Shown: positions 15,770-23,403, counted from the first letter of the stretch. The stretch: 23,403 bases of DNA from Candidatus Acetothermia bacterium (GCA_011057175.1 DSBZ01000171.1:1-23403), one strand, 5' to 3'. Notes: generated by a model from the sequence alone, not told the origin. A program made the numbers and translations.

Positions 15770-16144
15770 CTAGCGCAGCTCGACCTCGGCGCCCGCGGCG
15801 ACGAGCTTCTTCTGGATGTCGTCACCCTCCTCCGGGCTCACCCCGGCCTTGATCACCGCGGGGAGCTTGTCCACGAGGTCCTTGCACTCCTTGAGGCCCT
15901 TGCCGGTGATGTCCTTCACGACCTTGATGAGCTGGATCTTCTGCTGCCCGGCGTTCGTGAGGACGACGTCCACGGTGGACTTCTCCTGAGCACCGGCATC
16001 CGCAGGGGGAGCGGCGGTGGCCACGGCCACCGGGGCCGCGACCTGGGACGAGACCCCAAACCGCTCTTCGATCGCCGACACGAGCTCGGCGAGGTCCTTC
16101 ACCGTCATCTCTTCGATCGCCTGGAGAAACTCTTCTTTTGTCAT
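15770..16144 (-). CDS. rplL: Ribosomal protein L7/L12
   Basis: Stalk protein that recruits translation GTPases. The 124 residues show the N-terminal dimerisation helices (TKEEFLQAIEEMTVKDLAELV), the Ala/Pro-rich hinge (AAPVAVATAAPPADAGAQ, near 36-53) and the globular C-terminal domain with KIQLIKVVKDITGKGLKE and PAVIKAGVSPEEGDDIQKKL. Length is normal. GGAGGG lies 7 bases before the ATG, itself 3 bases after the rplJ stop. Confidence 0.98.
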   Translation of the reverse strand: MTKEEFLQAIEEMTVKDLAELVSAIEERFGVSSQVAAPVAVATAAPPADAGAQEKSTVDVVLTNAGQQKIQLIKVVKDITGKGLKECKDLVDKLPAVIKAGVSPEEGDDIQKKLVAAGAEVELR

Positions 16145-16147
16145 CGT

Positions 16148-16672
16148 CTATCCCTCCACTTCCTTCTTTTTCCCTACTTCGGTGAGCGCGACCGCGAGCT
16201 GGCGGATGACCCCGGACAGGGTCACCGCCAGCCCGCGGATCGGGCCAGCGAGAGCCCCCGCCAACCGCCCGAGGAGCTCCTCCCGCGTGGGGAGGGTCGC
16301 ATACCAATCCGCCTCTCCCGCTGAAACCGATACCCCATCAAACACCCCGGCCTTCACCTTGATCTGGGGGTAGCGCCGGACGCACTCCCGCGCCACCCGA
16401 AACGGGACCGCAGGGTCCCCTTCCCCCAACAGAAGGGCATTCGTACCGACGAGGGCCGCAACAAGCCCCTCGACCCGCGTCTCCTGGGCGGCCATCCGCG
16501 TCAGCGTGTTCTTGACCACCCGCAGCTCCACGCCCTGCTTGCGGGTGAAGCGGCGGAGGGCGGTCATGTCCGGCCCGGTGAGCCCACGGTAGTCGAGGAG
16601 CACCACCGCGCGGGCACGGGAGAGCCTTTCCCGCAGGTCCTCGACCGCTGCCACCTTCTCCGGTCGCGGCAT
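16148..16672 (-). CDS. rplJ: Ribosomal protein L10
   Basis: Base of the ribosomal stalk that holds L7/L12 dimers. The 174-residue protein begins MPRPEKVAAVEDLRERLSRA and has LLDYRGLT, LRVVKNTLTRMA and a C-terminal helical stalk-binding tail. Start ATG at 16672 follows the rplA stop by 4 bases and has GGTGAGGGG directly upstream. The usual long rplJ leader that lets L10 regulate its own mRNA is absent because rplA abuts it, so any autoregulation must use another site. Confidence 0.96.
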   Translation of the reverse strand: MPRPEKVAAVEDLRERLSRARAVVLLDYRGLTGPDMTALRRFTRKQGVELRVVKNTLTRMAAQETRVEGLVAALVGTNALLLGEGDPAVPFRVARECVRRYPQIKVKAGVFDGVSVSAGEADWYATLPTREELLGRLAGALAGPIRGLAVTLSGVIRQLAVALTEVGKKKEVEG

Positions 16673-16676
16673 CCCC

Positions 16677-17387
16677 TCACCCCCTCTTCTGGGCGGCGGC
16701 CACGAGCTCGGCCTCGTCGACCCGGATCCCCGGCCCCATCGTCGCGGAGATGGAGACCCGCTGCACGTACCGCCCTCGCACCCCTTCGGGGCGCCGCTCG
16801 AGCACAGCATGAACGAGGGCGATCAGGTTCTCGGCGAGCTTCTCCGCCTCGAAATCCGCCTTCCCGACGATGGCGTGCACGATCCCGTACCGGTCAGTAC
16901 GGAACTCGATCATCCCCGCCTTCAGCTCCCGCACCACGGCCCCCACGTCCATTGACACCGTCCCCGTCTTGGGGGAGGGCATGAGGCCTCGCGGACCGAG
17001 GATCTTCCCCAGCCTCCCCACCACCGACATCATGTCCGGGGTGGCCACCACGCGCTCGAATTCCAGCCACCCTTCCTTCTGGATCCTCTCCGCGAGTTCC
17101 TCGCCGCCCGCATACTCCGCACCCGCCGCCTCGGCCTCGCGGACCTTCTCCCCCCGGGCGAACACGAGAACCCGCACCGCTTTCCCCGTGCCGTGAGGAA
17201 GTGAGCACGTTCCCCGTACCTGGTGCTGCGATGGGTTGATCCCCAACACGATCGCCGCTTCCGCCGTCTCGGGAAACCTGGCCGTGCTCGTCTTCTTGAG
17301 GAGCTCGATCGCCTCGCGAAGCGGGTAGACCTTCTCTCTCTCCAGGAGGGCAATCTTGGCGTTGTAGCTCCGACTGCGTTTCATCAT
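16677..17387 (-). CDS. rplA: Ribosomal protein L1
   Basis: L1-stalk protein, 236 residues, normal length. Landmarks are SRSYNAK at the N-terminus, [14 protein letters not shown], and the signature [25 protein letters not shown] block (about residues 126-146) followed by the C-terminal [13 protein letters not shown] and [13 protein letters not shown]. The ATG at 17387 overlaps the rplK stop by 4 bases (ATGA); a second ATG follows directly and would remove one residue. Translationally coupled to rplK. Confidence 0.98.
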   Translation of the reverse strand: MMKRSRSYNAKIALLEREKVYPLREAIELLKKTSTARFPETAEAAIVLGINPSQHQVRGTCSLPHGTGKAVRVLVFARGEKVREAEAAGAEYAGGEELAERIQKEGWLEFERVVATPDMMSVVGRLGKILGPRGLMPSPKTGTVSMDVGAVVRELKAGMIEFRTDRYGIVHAIVGKADFEAEKLAENLIALVHAVLERRPEGVRGRYVQRVSISATMGPGIRVDEAELVAAAQKRG

Positions 17388-17809
17388 ACCACCTCGAGCC
17401 CCATGTTCTCCGCCGTTCCCATCACCATGCGGATCGCGGCCTCCAGGTCGTCCGTGTTGAGGTCGGGAAGCTTCCGCTCCGCAATCCGGCGGACTTGCTC
17501 CATGCTCACCCGCCCCACGCGCAACCGCTTCGCGGTGGGGGAGCCCTTATCCACTCCGGCCGCCTTGCGGAGGAGGACCGCCACCGGTGGCTGCTTCAGG
17601 GCGAGGTCGAACGAGCGATCCTGGTACACCGTGATCTCCACGGGGATGATGAGGCCGGGCTCCTCTCCCTTCGTCGCCTCGTTGAACTTCTTGCAGAAGT
17701 CCATGATGTTGACCTTGTGCTCCCCGAGCGCCGGCCCCACGGGAGGGGCGGGATTGGCCTGCCCGGCTGGGATCTGGAGCTTGATCTTCGCCACCTGTCG
17801 TTTCGCCAC
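17384..17809 (-). CDS. rplK: Ribosomal protein L11
   Basis: L11 of the GTPase-associated centre, 141 residues. It has the N-terminal [20 protein letters not shown], the linker, and a C-terminal rRNA-binding domain with KAAGVDKGS and [11 protein letters not shown]. The start is a GTG at 17809 with GAGGAG overlapping the nusG stop 6-8 bases upstream, 10 bases after nusG. Order nusG-rplK-rplA is the common bacterial one. Confidence 0.98.
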   Translation of the reverse strand: MAKRQVAKIKLQIPAGQANPAPPVGPALGEHKVNIMDFCKKFNEATKGEEPGLIIPVEITVYQDRSFDLALKQPPVAVLLRKAAGVDKGSPTAKRLRVGRVSMEQVRRIAERKLPDLNTDDLEAAIRMVMGTAENMGLEVV

Positions 17810-17819
17810 CGTCGTCTCC

Positions 17820-18929
17820 TCACACCTTCTCGATTCCGTCGAACGAGATACGGACCGGCGTCTCCCGCCCGAAGATCTTCACCATGACCACCGCTTCCTC
17901 CGCCTCTTTGTCGATCTCGCGGACCTCTCCTGTGAAGTCGGCGAACGGGCCCTCCACGATTTGGATGACCTCCCCGACCTCGAACTCGACCTCCACCCGC
18001 GGCGCTTTGGCCGCTTCCACCGCCTGGGGGGTCTCCACAAGGCCAGCCTTGCGCTGTACGAGCAGGATCTCGGGGCCCTCGATCGGCACGGGGCGAGTCT
18101 TGCTCCCCACGAAGCGAGCCGATCGTTCCAGGCCGCGGATGAGCTCGAACATCTCCTCCTCGTCCAGGCCCATCTTCGCGAACACGTAGCCCGGAATCAG
18201 GCGACGCTTCTCGATCCGCTGCACGGACACCTCGCGCTTGTCCTTGTACTCCTTGACCTTGATCAACCCCGAGGCTCGAGCGTGGATCTTGTGCTCCCGT
18301 TCGATCTCCGCCCCCTCCGGGAGCGCCGCCCCGAGACGGACCTGCGGGGAGAGGTAGGCCTCAGGGATGATCCGTTCCTCCTCGGTGCCATCCTCGTACC
18401 GGAGGACGACGCGCTTCACCCGCTCGCGAGCCACGATCTGGCCACGCTCCTCCGCCATGTAGCGCTCATCGGCGTCCACCGTGAGGGGAAGCCCCGGACG
18501 GGTCTTCTCCCCAACCCGGACGTCCCGGCGCAATCCCTTCTCCTGGGGGATGAGGTGCTCGATCTCGGTGCGGGTGGGGGTCTCCACGACGACTCGCCAC
18601 AGGGGCTCGACCGCGGCCACCTCCGCCGGACGAGCGAGGTGCCTGGGGGGACGGCGGGCGATCAGGTCGCCGCGCTGGATGCGCTCGTTTGTGGTCACAA
18701 GCAAGTCGTAGTCGTAGGGAACGCGGTACTCGCTCGCCCGCCCGCGCCCGGAACGGGACGTGACCACTTCCTCTACGGGGACGAAGAAGTACTCCTGCCC
18801 TTCCTCCGTGGGCAGGGGCTCGAACAGTGCCTGCCACCCGAGGTGACGGACCCGCTCCTCGAGCTGGTGCTTGAGGCGCAGTTCCGAACCCGCATACGTC
18901 TGAATAGCATACCACCGCTTCCGCTGCAT
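17820..18929 (-). CDS. nusG: Transcription factor NusG with large inserted domain
   Basis: NusG travels with RNA polymerase and links it to ribosome or Rho. The usual length is ~180 residues; this one is 369. The NGN domain starts ([12 protein letters not shown], 5-16), is interrupted from about residue 60 to 235, and resumes with [12 protein letters not shown] (242-253) and ARFVGS; the KOW domain is at 315-369 ([16 protein letters not shown], then GRETPVRI). The inserted part has repeated basic beta-rich blocks ([39 protein letters not shown]), matching the position and character of the extra domain known in Thermotoga and Aquifex NusG. ATG at 18929, 10 bases after secE. Confidence 0.96.
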   Translation of the reverse strand: MQRKRWYAIQTYAGSELRLKHQLEERVRHLGWQALFEPLPTEEGQEYFFVPVEEVVTSRSGRGRASEYRVPYDYDLLVTTNERIQRGDLIARRPPRHLARPAEVAAVEPLWRVVVETPTRTEIEHLIPQEKGLRRDVRVGEKTRPGLPLTVDADERYMAEERGQIVARERVKRVVLRYEDGTEEERIIPEAYLSPQVRLGAALPEGAEIEREHKIHARASGLIKVKEYKDKREVSVQRIEKRRLIPGYVFAKMGLDEEEMFELIRGLERSARFVGSKTRPVPIEGPEILLVQRKAGLVETPQAVEAAKAPRVEVEFEVGEVIQIVEGPFADFTGEVREIDKEAEEAVVMVKIFGRETPVRISFDGIEKV

Positions 18930-18939
18930 CGTCGGACCC

Positions 18940-19134
18940 CTAACCGCGGAGGAGGAGCCGGAGGACCTGCGTGATGATGAGATCAGCCAGTCCCAGGTAG
19001 ATGCCCAGCACAACCGACAGGAGGATGACGAGCACGGTGAGGCTCACCACCTCCTTGCGGGATGGCCAGCTGACACGGCCGATCTCGGTGCGCACGGATG
19101 CCACATAGTTCCGGATCCTCGTCATCGCATTCAT
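18940..19134 (-). CDS. secE: Preprotein translocase subunit SecE
   Basis: Small essential subunit of the SecYEG channel. The 64-residue protein has the conserved amphipathic region with TEIGRVSWPSRKEVV and one membrane segment (TVLVILLSVVLGIYLGLADL). Short single-span forms are usual outside the enterobacteria. Start: ATG at 19134 with GAGGG spaced 6 bases; another in-frame ATG at 19125 is possible. Lies between tRNA-Trp and nusG as in many bacteria. Confidence 0.95.
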   Translation of the reverse strand: MNAMTRIRNYVASVRTEIGRVSWPSRKEVVSLTVLVILLSVVLGIYLGLADLIITQVLRLLLRG

Positions 19135-19147
19135 CCTCTTCCCTCGC

Positions 19148-19223
19148 TGGCAGGCCCGGGAGGACTTGAACCCCCAGCCTGCGGATTTGGAGTCCGCCGC
19201 TCTGCCACTTGAGCTACGGGCCT
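19148..19223 (-). tRNA. tRNA-Trp (anticodon CCA)
   Basis: A complete cloverleaf: acceptor AGGCCCG/CGGGCCT, D-arm with TAGCTCAAGTGGCAGAGC, anticodon CCA at 19188-19190, T-arm with TTCAAGT and a G discriminator. The 3' CCA is encoded (19148-19150). Located between rpmG and secE, a conserved position. Confidence 0.97.
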
Positions 19224-19266
19224 CGAAGCCCACGACAGGAACCGGCGTCGCGGGGCTACTTCCTTC

Positions 19267-19428
19267 TCACGTCTCCTTGTGCGCGGTGTGCTTCGTGCAC
19301 CACGGGCAGTACTTGCTCAAGGCAAGCTTCTGCCGGGTGTTGTTCCGATTGCGGGGAGTATGGTAATTGTGCCGCCCGCACACGGAACAGGCCAACGTCA
19401 CGAGCTGGACTGTATCCTTCTTCGCCAT
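19267..19428 (-). CDS. rpmG: Ribosomal protein L33
   Basis: A 53-residue protein, [18 protein letters not shown] at the N-terminus. It has two zinc-type CxxC pairs (CSVC near 14-17 and CPWC near 41-44), [10 protein letters not shown] and KLALSKYC, so it is the zinc-binding form of L33. ATG at 19428 is one base after the tuf stop (TGACATG), implying coupling to tuf. tRNA-Trp and secE follow, the usual order. Confidence 0.95.
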   Translation of the reverse strand: MAKKDTVQLVTLACSVCGRHNYHTPRNRNNTRQKLALSKYCPWCTKHTAHKET

Positions 19429-19429
19429 G

Positions 19430-20644
19430 TCACTTGATGATCTTCGTCACCACGCCCGCACCCACGGTGCGGCCTCCCTCCCGAATCGCGAACCTGAGCC
19501 CCTCGAACATGGCGATGTGCTTCAGCAGCTTGCACCCCAGCCTGTCCACGTTGTCGCCCGGCATGACCATCTCCACGCCAGGCGGGAGCTGAACTTCTCC
19601 CGTGACATCGGTCGTCCCGAAGTAGAACTGGGGCTTGTAGCCGTTGAAGAACGGGCTGTGGCGCCCCCCCTCGTCCTTGGACAGGATGTACACCTGGGAC
19701 TCGAACTCCGTATGGGGCGTGATGGAACCGGGTGCGGCCAAAACCTGCCCGCGTTCCACCTCGTCCTTCTCGATGCCCCGCAGGAGCACCCCCACGTTGT
19801 CCCCGGCGATCGCTTGGTCGAGGGTCTTGTTGAACATCTCGAGGCTCGTGGCGACGGTCTTGCGGATCTCATCCGACAGGCCGACGATCTCCACCTCCGC
19901 GCCGGGGACGATCTTCCCCCGGTCCACACGGCCCGTGACCACCGTGCCCCGTCCCTTGATGGAGAAGATGTCCTCGATCGGCATCAGGAAAGGTTTATCT
20001 TCCTCGCGCTTCGGGAGGGGGACGAAGGCGTCCACCGCCTCCACGAGGTCCACGATCGGCTTGATCGCCGGGTCATCGATGGAGTCCGCCTGAAGGGCCT
20101 TGAGGGCCGAACCACGGATGATCGGGGTCTCGTCGCCGGGGAACTCGTACTTGTTGAGGAGGTCACGGATCTCGATCTCCACGAGATCGACGAGGTCCGG
20201 ATCCTCCACCGCATCCACCTTGTTCAGGAACACCACGATCGCCGGCACGTTGACCTGGCGCGCCAAGAGCACGTGCTCCCGGGTCTGCGGCATCGGTCCA
20301 TCGGCCGCGGAGACAACGAGGATCGCCCCGTCCATCTGCGCAGCGCCGGTGATCATGTTCTTGATGTAGTCCTGGTGCCCGGGGCAGTCGATGTGCGCGT
20401 AGTGGCGGTTCTCCGTCTCGTACTCGACGTGCGCCACGTTCACGGTGAGGATCTTCGTCGCATCGCGGCGAAACAGCTTCGCGTCGGCCTTGGCCACCTC
20501 GTCATAGGACCGTTGCTTGGCGAGTCCCTTGAGGGCCAACACCTTCGTGATCGCCGCGGTGAGCGTCGTCTTCCCATGATCGATGTGCCCGATGGTACCG
20601 ATGTTGACGTGCGGTTTCGTTCGAACGAATTGTTCCTTTGCCAT
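19430..20644 (-). CDS. tuf: Elongation factor Tu with divergent switch I
   Basis: EF-Tu brings aminoacyl-tRNA to the ribosome. The 404-residue protein has normal length and all G motifs: GHIDHGKT (19-26), DCPGH (86-90), NKVD (141-144) and SALKAL (179-184), plus intact domains II and III ([33 protein letters not shown]). The effector (switch I) segment is rewritten: instead of the near-universal PEEKARGITI, residues 59-68 read [10 protein letters not shown], keeping only the Mg-binding Thr and a basic residue. CPGHAD is CPGHQD, and domain III reads [12 protein letters not shown] where HPIAMEEGLRFA is usual. ATG at 20644 with AGGAGG upstream. It follows three tRNAs and precedes rpmG, as tufB does in E. 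coli. EF-Tu identity is clear; whether it is the main or a second copy is unknown. Confidence 0.96.
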   Translation of the reverse strand: MAKEQFVRTKPHVNIGTIGHIDHGKTTLTAAITKVLALKGLAKQRSYDEVAKADAKLFRRDATKILTVNVAHVEYETENRHYAHIDCPGHQDYIKNMITGAAQMDGAILVVSAADGPMPQTREHVLLARQVNVPAIVVFLNKVDAVEDPDLVDLVEIEIRDLLNKYEFPGDETPIIRGSALKALQADSIDDPAIKPIVDLVEAVDAFVPLPKREEDKPFLMPIEDIFSIKGRGTVVTGRVDRGKIVPGAEVEIVGLSDEIRKTVATSLEMFNKTLDQAIAGDNVGVLLRGIEKDEVERGQVLAAPGSITPHTEFESQVYILSKDEGGRHSPFFNGYKPQFYFGTTDVTGEVQLPPGVEMVMPGDNVDRLGCKLLKHIAMFEGLRFAIREGGRTVGAGVVTKIIK

Positions 20645-20707
20645 CCTCCATCCTCCTCGTTTTCCTCCCCAGCTTGGACCGAGGCGGTCGGACCGCCCGC
20701 CCCTAAG

Positions 20708-20780
20708 AGCCCGCGGTCGGAATCGAACCGACGGCCTCTTCCTTACCAAGGAAGTGCTCTGCCGACTGAGCTACACGGGC
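20708..20780 (-). tRNA. tRNA-Thr (anticodon GGT)
   Basis: Full cloverleaf: acceptor GCCCGTG/CGCGGGC, D-arm TAGCTCAGTCGGCAGAGC, anticodon stem CTTCC/GGAAG with loop TTGGTAA (anticodon GGT), T-arm GGTTCGATTCC, discriminator T. CCA is not encoded. Lies 64 bases upstream of tuf. Confidence 0.97.
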
Positions 20781-20824
20781 GACGAGGCAAAGTCTACCCT
20801 ACCGCGCCCGTGGCGCGCAAGTCA

Positions 20825-20911
20825 TGGTGGAGGGGGAGGGATTCGAACCCCCGAAGGCCGCAGGCCGCCGGGTTTACAGCCCGGTGCGTTTGGCCGCTTC
20901 GCTACCCCTCC
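20825..20911 (-). tRNA. tRNA-Tyr (anticodon GTA)
   Basis: Class II tRNA with a long variable arm (CGGCCTGCGGCCTTC): acceptor GGAGGGG/CCCCTCC, anticodon stem-loop CCGGG CTGTAAA CCCGG (GTA), T-arm TTCGAAT, discriminator A. The 3' CCA is encoded (20825-20827). As a GUN-anticodon tRNA it is a natural target of the tgt product. Confidence 0.97.
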
Positions 20912-20943
20912 CGGCAAAACCAGCTCCCCAGTGCTACGGTCCT

Positions 20944-20979
20944 GCGGTTGGCCTCTACAACCGGAGCATCGCCAACCGC
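20944..20979 (-). repeat. 9-bp inverted repeat between two tRNAs
   Basis: GCGGTTGGC (20944-20952) and GCCAACCGC (20971-20979) are perfect inverted copies with an 18-base gap, in the 82-base spacer between tRNA-Tyr and tRNA-Thr(TGT). A further 6-bp pair (AACCAG/CTGGTT on the minus strand) encloses it. It lies in the general region of the cluster where other bacteria have an extra tRNA-Gly; it may be a processing hairpin or a relic. Confidence 0.5.
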
Positions 20980-20993
20980 TGAACTGGTTGGTG

Positions 20994-21066
20994 AGCCAGT
21001 GGCCCGAATCGAACGGGCAACCTTCCGCTTACAAGGCGGATGCTCTGCCACTTGAGCTACACTGGC
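20994..21066 (-). tRNA. tRNA-Thr (anticodon TGT)
   Basis: Full cloverleaf: acceptor GCCAGTG/CACTGGC, D-arm TAGCTCAAGTGGCAGAGC, anticodon stem TCCGC/GCGGA with loop CTTGTAA (TGT), T-arm CGTTCGATTCG, discriminator T. CCA is not encoded. First gene of the tRNA-tuf transcript. Confidence 0.97.
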
Positions 21067-21107
21067 AGCGACGCCAAAGGAACCGCGCTCCCGGGGGAAC
21101 CGAGCAG

Positions 21108-21136
21108 AATATACCGGGAGGGGCAGAACGGGGCAA
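21108..21136 (-). promoter_or_regulatory. Promoter of the tRNA-tuf-secE-nusG-ribosomal block
   Basis: On the minus strand TTGCCC (21131-21136), a 17-base spacer and TATATT (21108-21113). Transcription would begin near 21101, about 35 bases before tRNA-Thr(TGT). A GC-rich stretch (CTGCTCGG) follows the -10 box, as in stable-RNA promoters under stringent control. Upstream, a perfect 12-base palindrome TCCGCATGCGGA (21166-21177) separates it from yjbQ. Activity is inferred. Confidence 0.55.
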
Positions 21137-21204
21137 GGCCCGGATGCCCCAGCACCACAAAGCCATCCGCATGCGGAGGTCAAGCGGGAAGGAGGCCCGG
21201 CTGC

Positions 21205-21612
21205 TCAGTGAACAGGGAACGCCCACACCCGGCGCTCGCGGGGGCCATCGAACTCGCAGAAGTAGATCCCCTGCCACGTTCCGAGGGCGAGCTCCCCGGC
21301 GAGAACGGGGAGGAGGAGGGAGGGACCGAGGAGGGCGGAGCGGACGTGGGCAGGGGAGTTGCCCTCCGCGTGACGGAACGGTAAGTCCGGCACGAGCTTC
21401 GCCAGCGCCGCTCCCACGTCGGCCCGCACGTCCGGGTCGGCGGCTTCGTTCACGGTGAGCGCAGCCGTGGTGTGGGGACAGAAGAGGAGAACTGCTCCAT
21501 CGGTGATTCCCAAGGCGCGGACGACGTCCCCCACCGGCCCTGTGATATCGCGGATCTCCTCGCGGGCCTGGGTGCGAACCGGGATCTCCACATGCCCGGT
21601 GCGAGCGGTCAT
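21205..21612 (-). CDS. YjbQ family protein (UPF0047)
   Basis: A 135-residue protein of the YjbQ/UPF0047 family, annotated in some databases as a secondary thiamine-phosphate synthase because E. coli YjbQ has that weak activity; the true role is unsettled. Signatures are CPHTTAALTVNE (45-56), a His in RHAEGNSPAHV, and LGTWQGIYFCEFDGPR near the C-terminus. ATG at 21612 overlaps the upstream CBS gene's stop (ATGA), so the two are coupled. Confidence 0.92.
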   Translation of the reverse strand: MTARTGHVEIPVRTQAREEIRDITGPVGDVVRALGITDGAVLLFCPHTTAALTVNEAADPDVRADVGAALAKLVPDLPFRHAEGNSPAHVRSALLGPSLLLPVLAGELALGTWQGIYFCEFDGPRERRVWAFPVH

Positions 21613-22169
21613 CGCAGCCTCCCCTCGAGCTCAGAAAGGAGTTGTGCCGGATCCTGAACCCCCTGGACATGGATGACGACCTCCCCCGACCGGCCACGGA
21701 GGACGGACACCAGGGACAGCCCCTTCGCCTCCAGGGCCCGCAGGGCGCGGTACGCATCGGCGGAGGACGAAGTTCGAATGAGAATCCGCGTCCCCTCTTC
21801 CCCCAACCCAGCCATGTGGGCAAGCCCCCGCAGGAGCCCGACATTGGTGAGGATCCCCACGAGGCGTCTCTCCTCGTCCACCACCGGGAGGAGGAGGTAG
21901 CGCTCGGAGAGGAGGACCACCGCGCGCTCGAGGGGGTCGTTCGGGCTCATCGTGACCGTGGGCGGGGCGGCAGCCTTCCCCGCCGGGAGGGACCCGTCAG
22001 GGGCCGCGGCAAGCGCCTTACGGGTGAGGAAACCGACAAGGCGCCCCTCCGCATCCACGACGAACAGCACGGCCACCCCGGACTCGCAAGCGACCTTCTG
22101 GGCCTCGGAGAGGGGAGCATCCGCCCGCGCCAGGGGCGGGTCGGGGGTCATGAAATCGCTAACTCGCAT
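21609..22169 (-). CDS. Tandem CBS-domain protein with C-terminal ACT-like domain
   Basis: A 186-residue cytoplasmic protein. CBS 1 spans about residues 1-60 (VSDFMTPDPP ... VLFVVDAEGRLVGFLTRKAL) and CBS 2 about 70-125 (VTMSPNDPLERAV ... LLLPVVDEERRLVGILT). The last ~60 residues (RILIRTSSSADAYRALRALEAKG ... GEVVIHVQG) have an ACT-like strand-helix pattern, giving the AcuB-like layout CBS-CBS-ACT. Such proteins sense adenine nucleotides or small metabolites; ligand and target are unknown. The ATG at 22169 overlaps the EF-G-like gene by 11 bases; a second ATG at 22151 is an alternative start. Coupled to yjbQ downstream. Confidence 0.85.
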   Translation of the reverse strand: MRVSDFMTPDPPLARADAPLSEAQKVACESGVAVLFVVDAEGRLVGFLTRKALAAAPDGSLPAGKAAAPPTVTMSPNDPLERAVVLLSERYLLLPVVDEERRLVGILTNVGLLRGLAHMAGLGEEGTRILIRTSSSADAYRALRALEAKGLSLVSVLRGRSGEVVIHVQGVQDPAQLLSELEGRLR

Positions 22170-23403
22170 CAGCGGCCCGCAGCTGGGCGAGCAGGCGCTC
22201 TTGCAGTTGCGCGGGGACGAAATCGTAACGGGCAAAGGACATCTGAAACGTGGCCCGGCCCTGGGTGAGCGCCTTCAAGTCGAGGGCGTAGGACAAGGTC
22301 TCCGCCATGGGGACCTCCACGCGAATCGTCGTCCGTCCACCCTCGGCCTCCATGCCCAGGATCCGGCCCCGTCGGGAGGTGATGTCGGAGATGATGTCCC
22401 CGGTGAACGCCTCGGGCGTCGTCACGGCGAGGGACATGATCGGTTCCAAGAGCGTAGGCTCAGCGTTCTCGGCCGCCATTTTGAACGCGGTGCGGGCCGC
22501 GATCTTGAACGAGAGCTCCGAAGAGTCCACCTCGTGGTAGGTCCCGTAGTACACGGCCGCCCTCACGTCCACCACCGGGAAGCCAGCGAGGACCCCCTCT
22601 TCGAGCGCCTCGCGGACCCCTTTCTCCACGCCGGGGATGAACTGCTGGGGGATGACCCCGCCCTTGATCTCGTCCACGAACTCGAACCCTGCCCCGCGAG
22701 GGAGGGGCTCGATGCGCAGGTGGACCTCGCCGAACTGACCGTGCCCACCGGTCTGCTTCTTGTGGCGGTACATGGCGGTTGCCGTCTTGCGAATCGTCTC
22801 CCGATACGGGACCTTGGGGACCCTGTACTGGACCTCCACCCCATATCGGTTGCGCAGCCGTTCCGCGAGCACGTCGAGCTGGACATCGCCCATCCCCGAC
22901 ACGAGCCCTTCCTTGGTCACCGGATCGCGCTGAAACAGGAGCGTGGCCTTCGTCGTGGCGAGGTCGCGGAGGCCGGTGCTCACCTTCTCCTCCTCGGCCT
23001 GGGACTTGGCGGCCATCGCCCGGACGAACACGGGCTTCGGAAACGGGATCGGAGGCTCGGGCTCCGCGTTTGGGTCAGCACCGAGCGTTGCCCCCAGCTC
23101 GACCCCCTCCAGCTTCGCCAGGGCAGCGATGCTTCCCGCGCCGGCATGGCCCACCTTCTCCAGCTTCGCCCCGGAGTAGGCGTACACGTCGCGGACCTGG
23201 ACCTTGTCCTTGGTCGTGAGATTGAACAACGTATCCCCATCCCGGACCTCACCGCTTTGGACCTTCACGTAGGCGAGGCGGCCGAGATAGGGGTCGAGGG
23301 CGAGGGAGAACACGCGGAGCCGGGTCTCCGCGGAGTCCGCTCCGTCCGGCGCAAGCGACAGGGAAGCGTCGAGGAGCTCCCGCACCCCATGCCCCTCCGA
23401 TAC
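22159..23403 (-). CDS. Elongation factor G-like GTPase, EF-G2 type (partial, N-terminus off window)
   Basis: The frame is open to the window edge; 414 residues are visible, covering domains II to V, while the G domain lies outside. Domain II has LDPYLGRLAYVKVQSG, domain III has GMGDVQLDVLAERL, and domain IV has YRHKKQTGGHGQFGEV, PGVEKGVREALEEGV and the loop GTYHEVDSSELSFK with the His that enters the decoding centre in EF-G. Domain V has EPIMSLAVTTPEAFTGDIISDITSRRGRI. The TGGHGQFGE form and RHKKQTGG suggest the EF-G-like paralogue (EF-G2) rather than canonical fusA, but the G domain would be needed to decide. Followed by the CBS gene with an 11-base overlap. Confidence 0.88.
   Translation of the reverse strand, partial: VSEGHGVRELLDASLSLAPDGADSAETRLRVFSLALDPYLGRLAYVKVQSGEVRDGDTLFNLTTKDKVQVRDVYAYSGAKLEKVGHAGAGSIAALAKLEGVELGATLGADPNAEPEPPIPFPKPVFVRAMAAKSQAEEEKVSTGLRDLATTKATLLFQRDPVTKEGLVSGMGDVQLDVLAERLRNRYGVEVQYRVPKVPYRETIRKTATAMYRHKKQTGGHGQFGEVHLRIEPLPRGAGFEFVDEIKGGVIPQQFIPGVEKGVREALEEGVLAGFPVVDVRAAVYYGTYHEVDSSELSFKIAARTAFKMAAENAEPTLLEPIMSLAVTTPEAFTGDIISDITSRRGRILGMEAEGGRTTIRVEVPMAETLSYALDLKALTQGRATFQMSFARYDFVPAQLQERLLAQLRAADAS

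Noticed and set aside
21155..21183. Second promoter with TTGACC at 21178-21183
   Set aside because: No -10-like box at the right distance on the minus strand.
1..23403. CRISPR arrays, insertion sequences, att sites, replication origin
   Set aside because: No spaced direct repeats, transposase-like proteins, integrase or DnaA-box cluster were seen.

Overview
The window is about 23.4 kb of GC-rich bacterial DNA with dense, mostly overlapping genes and frequent GTG or TTG starts. It holds 20 likely intact or edge-truncated protein genes, one broken gene and four tRNAs. The core is a translation and transcription cluster with clear bacterial homologues. NusG carries the domain insertion known from Thermotoga and Aquifex, and several core proteins (EF-Tu, RpoB, PriA) depart from very conserved motifs. 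I read this as a deep-branching, possibly thermophilic or anaerobic bacterial lineage; Bipolaricaulota/Acetothermia or a Thermotoga-related phylum are guesses the window cannot prove.

Layout. 1-399 (-): a secreted thioredoxin-fold protein cut by the window edge, behind its own promoter, which has an 11-base homopolymer in its spacer. 494-4921 (-): a tight recG-qng1-tgt unit that joins DNA repair to queuine salvage. 4970-7710 (+): an island holding def and fmt (processing of the formyl-Met start), a 328-base gap with palindromes and a good promoter, a small ribbon-helix-helix/MshEN-like fusion protein, and a ferritin-like gene split by an in-frame TAG. 7707-23403 (-): one nearly continuous block transcribed leftward. 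In transcription order it is EF-G paralogue (cut by the edge), CBS protein, YjbQ, [promoter] tRNA-Thr(TGT), tRNA-Tyr, tRNA-Thr(GGT), tuf, rpmG, tRNA-Trp, secE, nusG, rplK, rplA, rplJ, rplL, rpoB, NUDIX hydrolase, ArsB/NhaD-type transporter, metallo-beta-lactamase-fold hydrolase, priA.

How the genes work together. The leftward block is the ancient tRNA-tuf-secE-nusG-rplKAJL-rpoB arrangement also found in E. coli, but it lacks the tRNA-Gly. It also breaks after rpoB: rpoC is absent and four coupled genes of unrelated function follow. Def and Fmt are the usual pair acting on formyl-methionine. Qng1 (queuosine-nucleotide N-glycosylase, DUF2419) beside Tgt suggests that queuine is scavenged and inserted directly into tRNA; the base-binding loop of this Tgt differs from the preQ1-type enzyme.

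The most interesting points are the EF-Tu with a rewritten switch I, the rpoB/rpoC split with a shortened fork-loop region in RpoB, the 106-residue protein joining a DNA-binding fold to a c-di-GMP-type MshEN motif pair, and the queuine-salvage pair.
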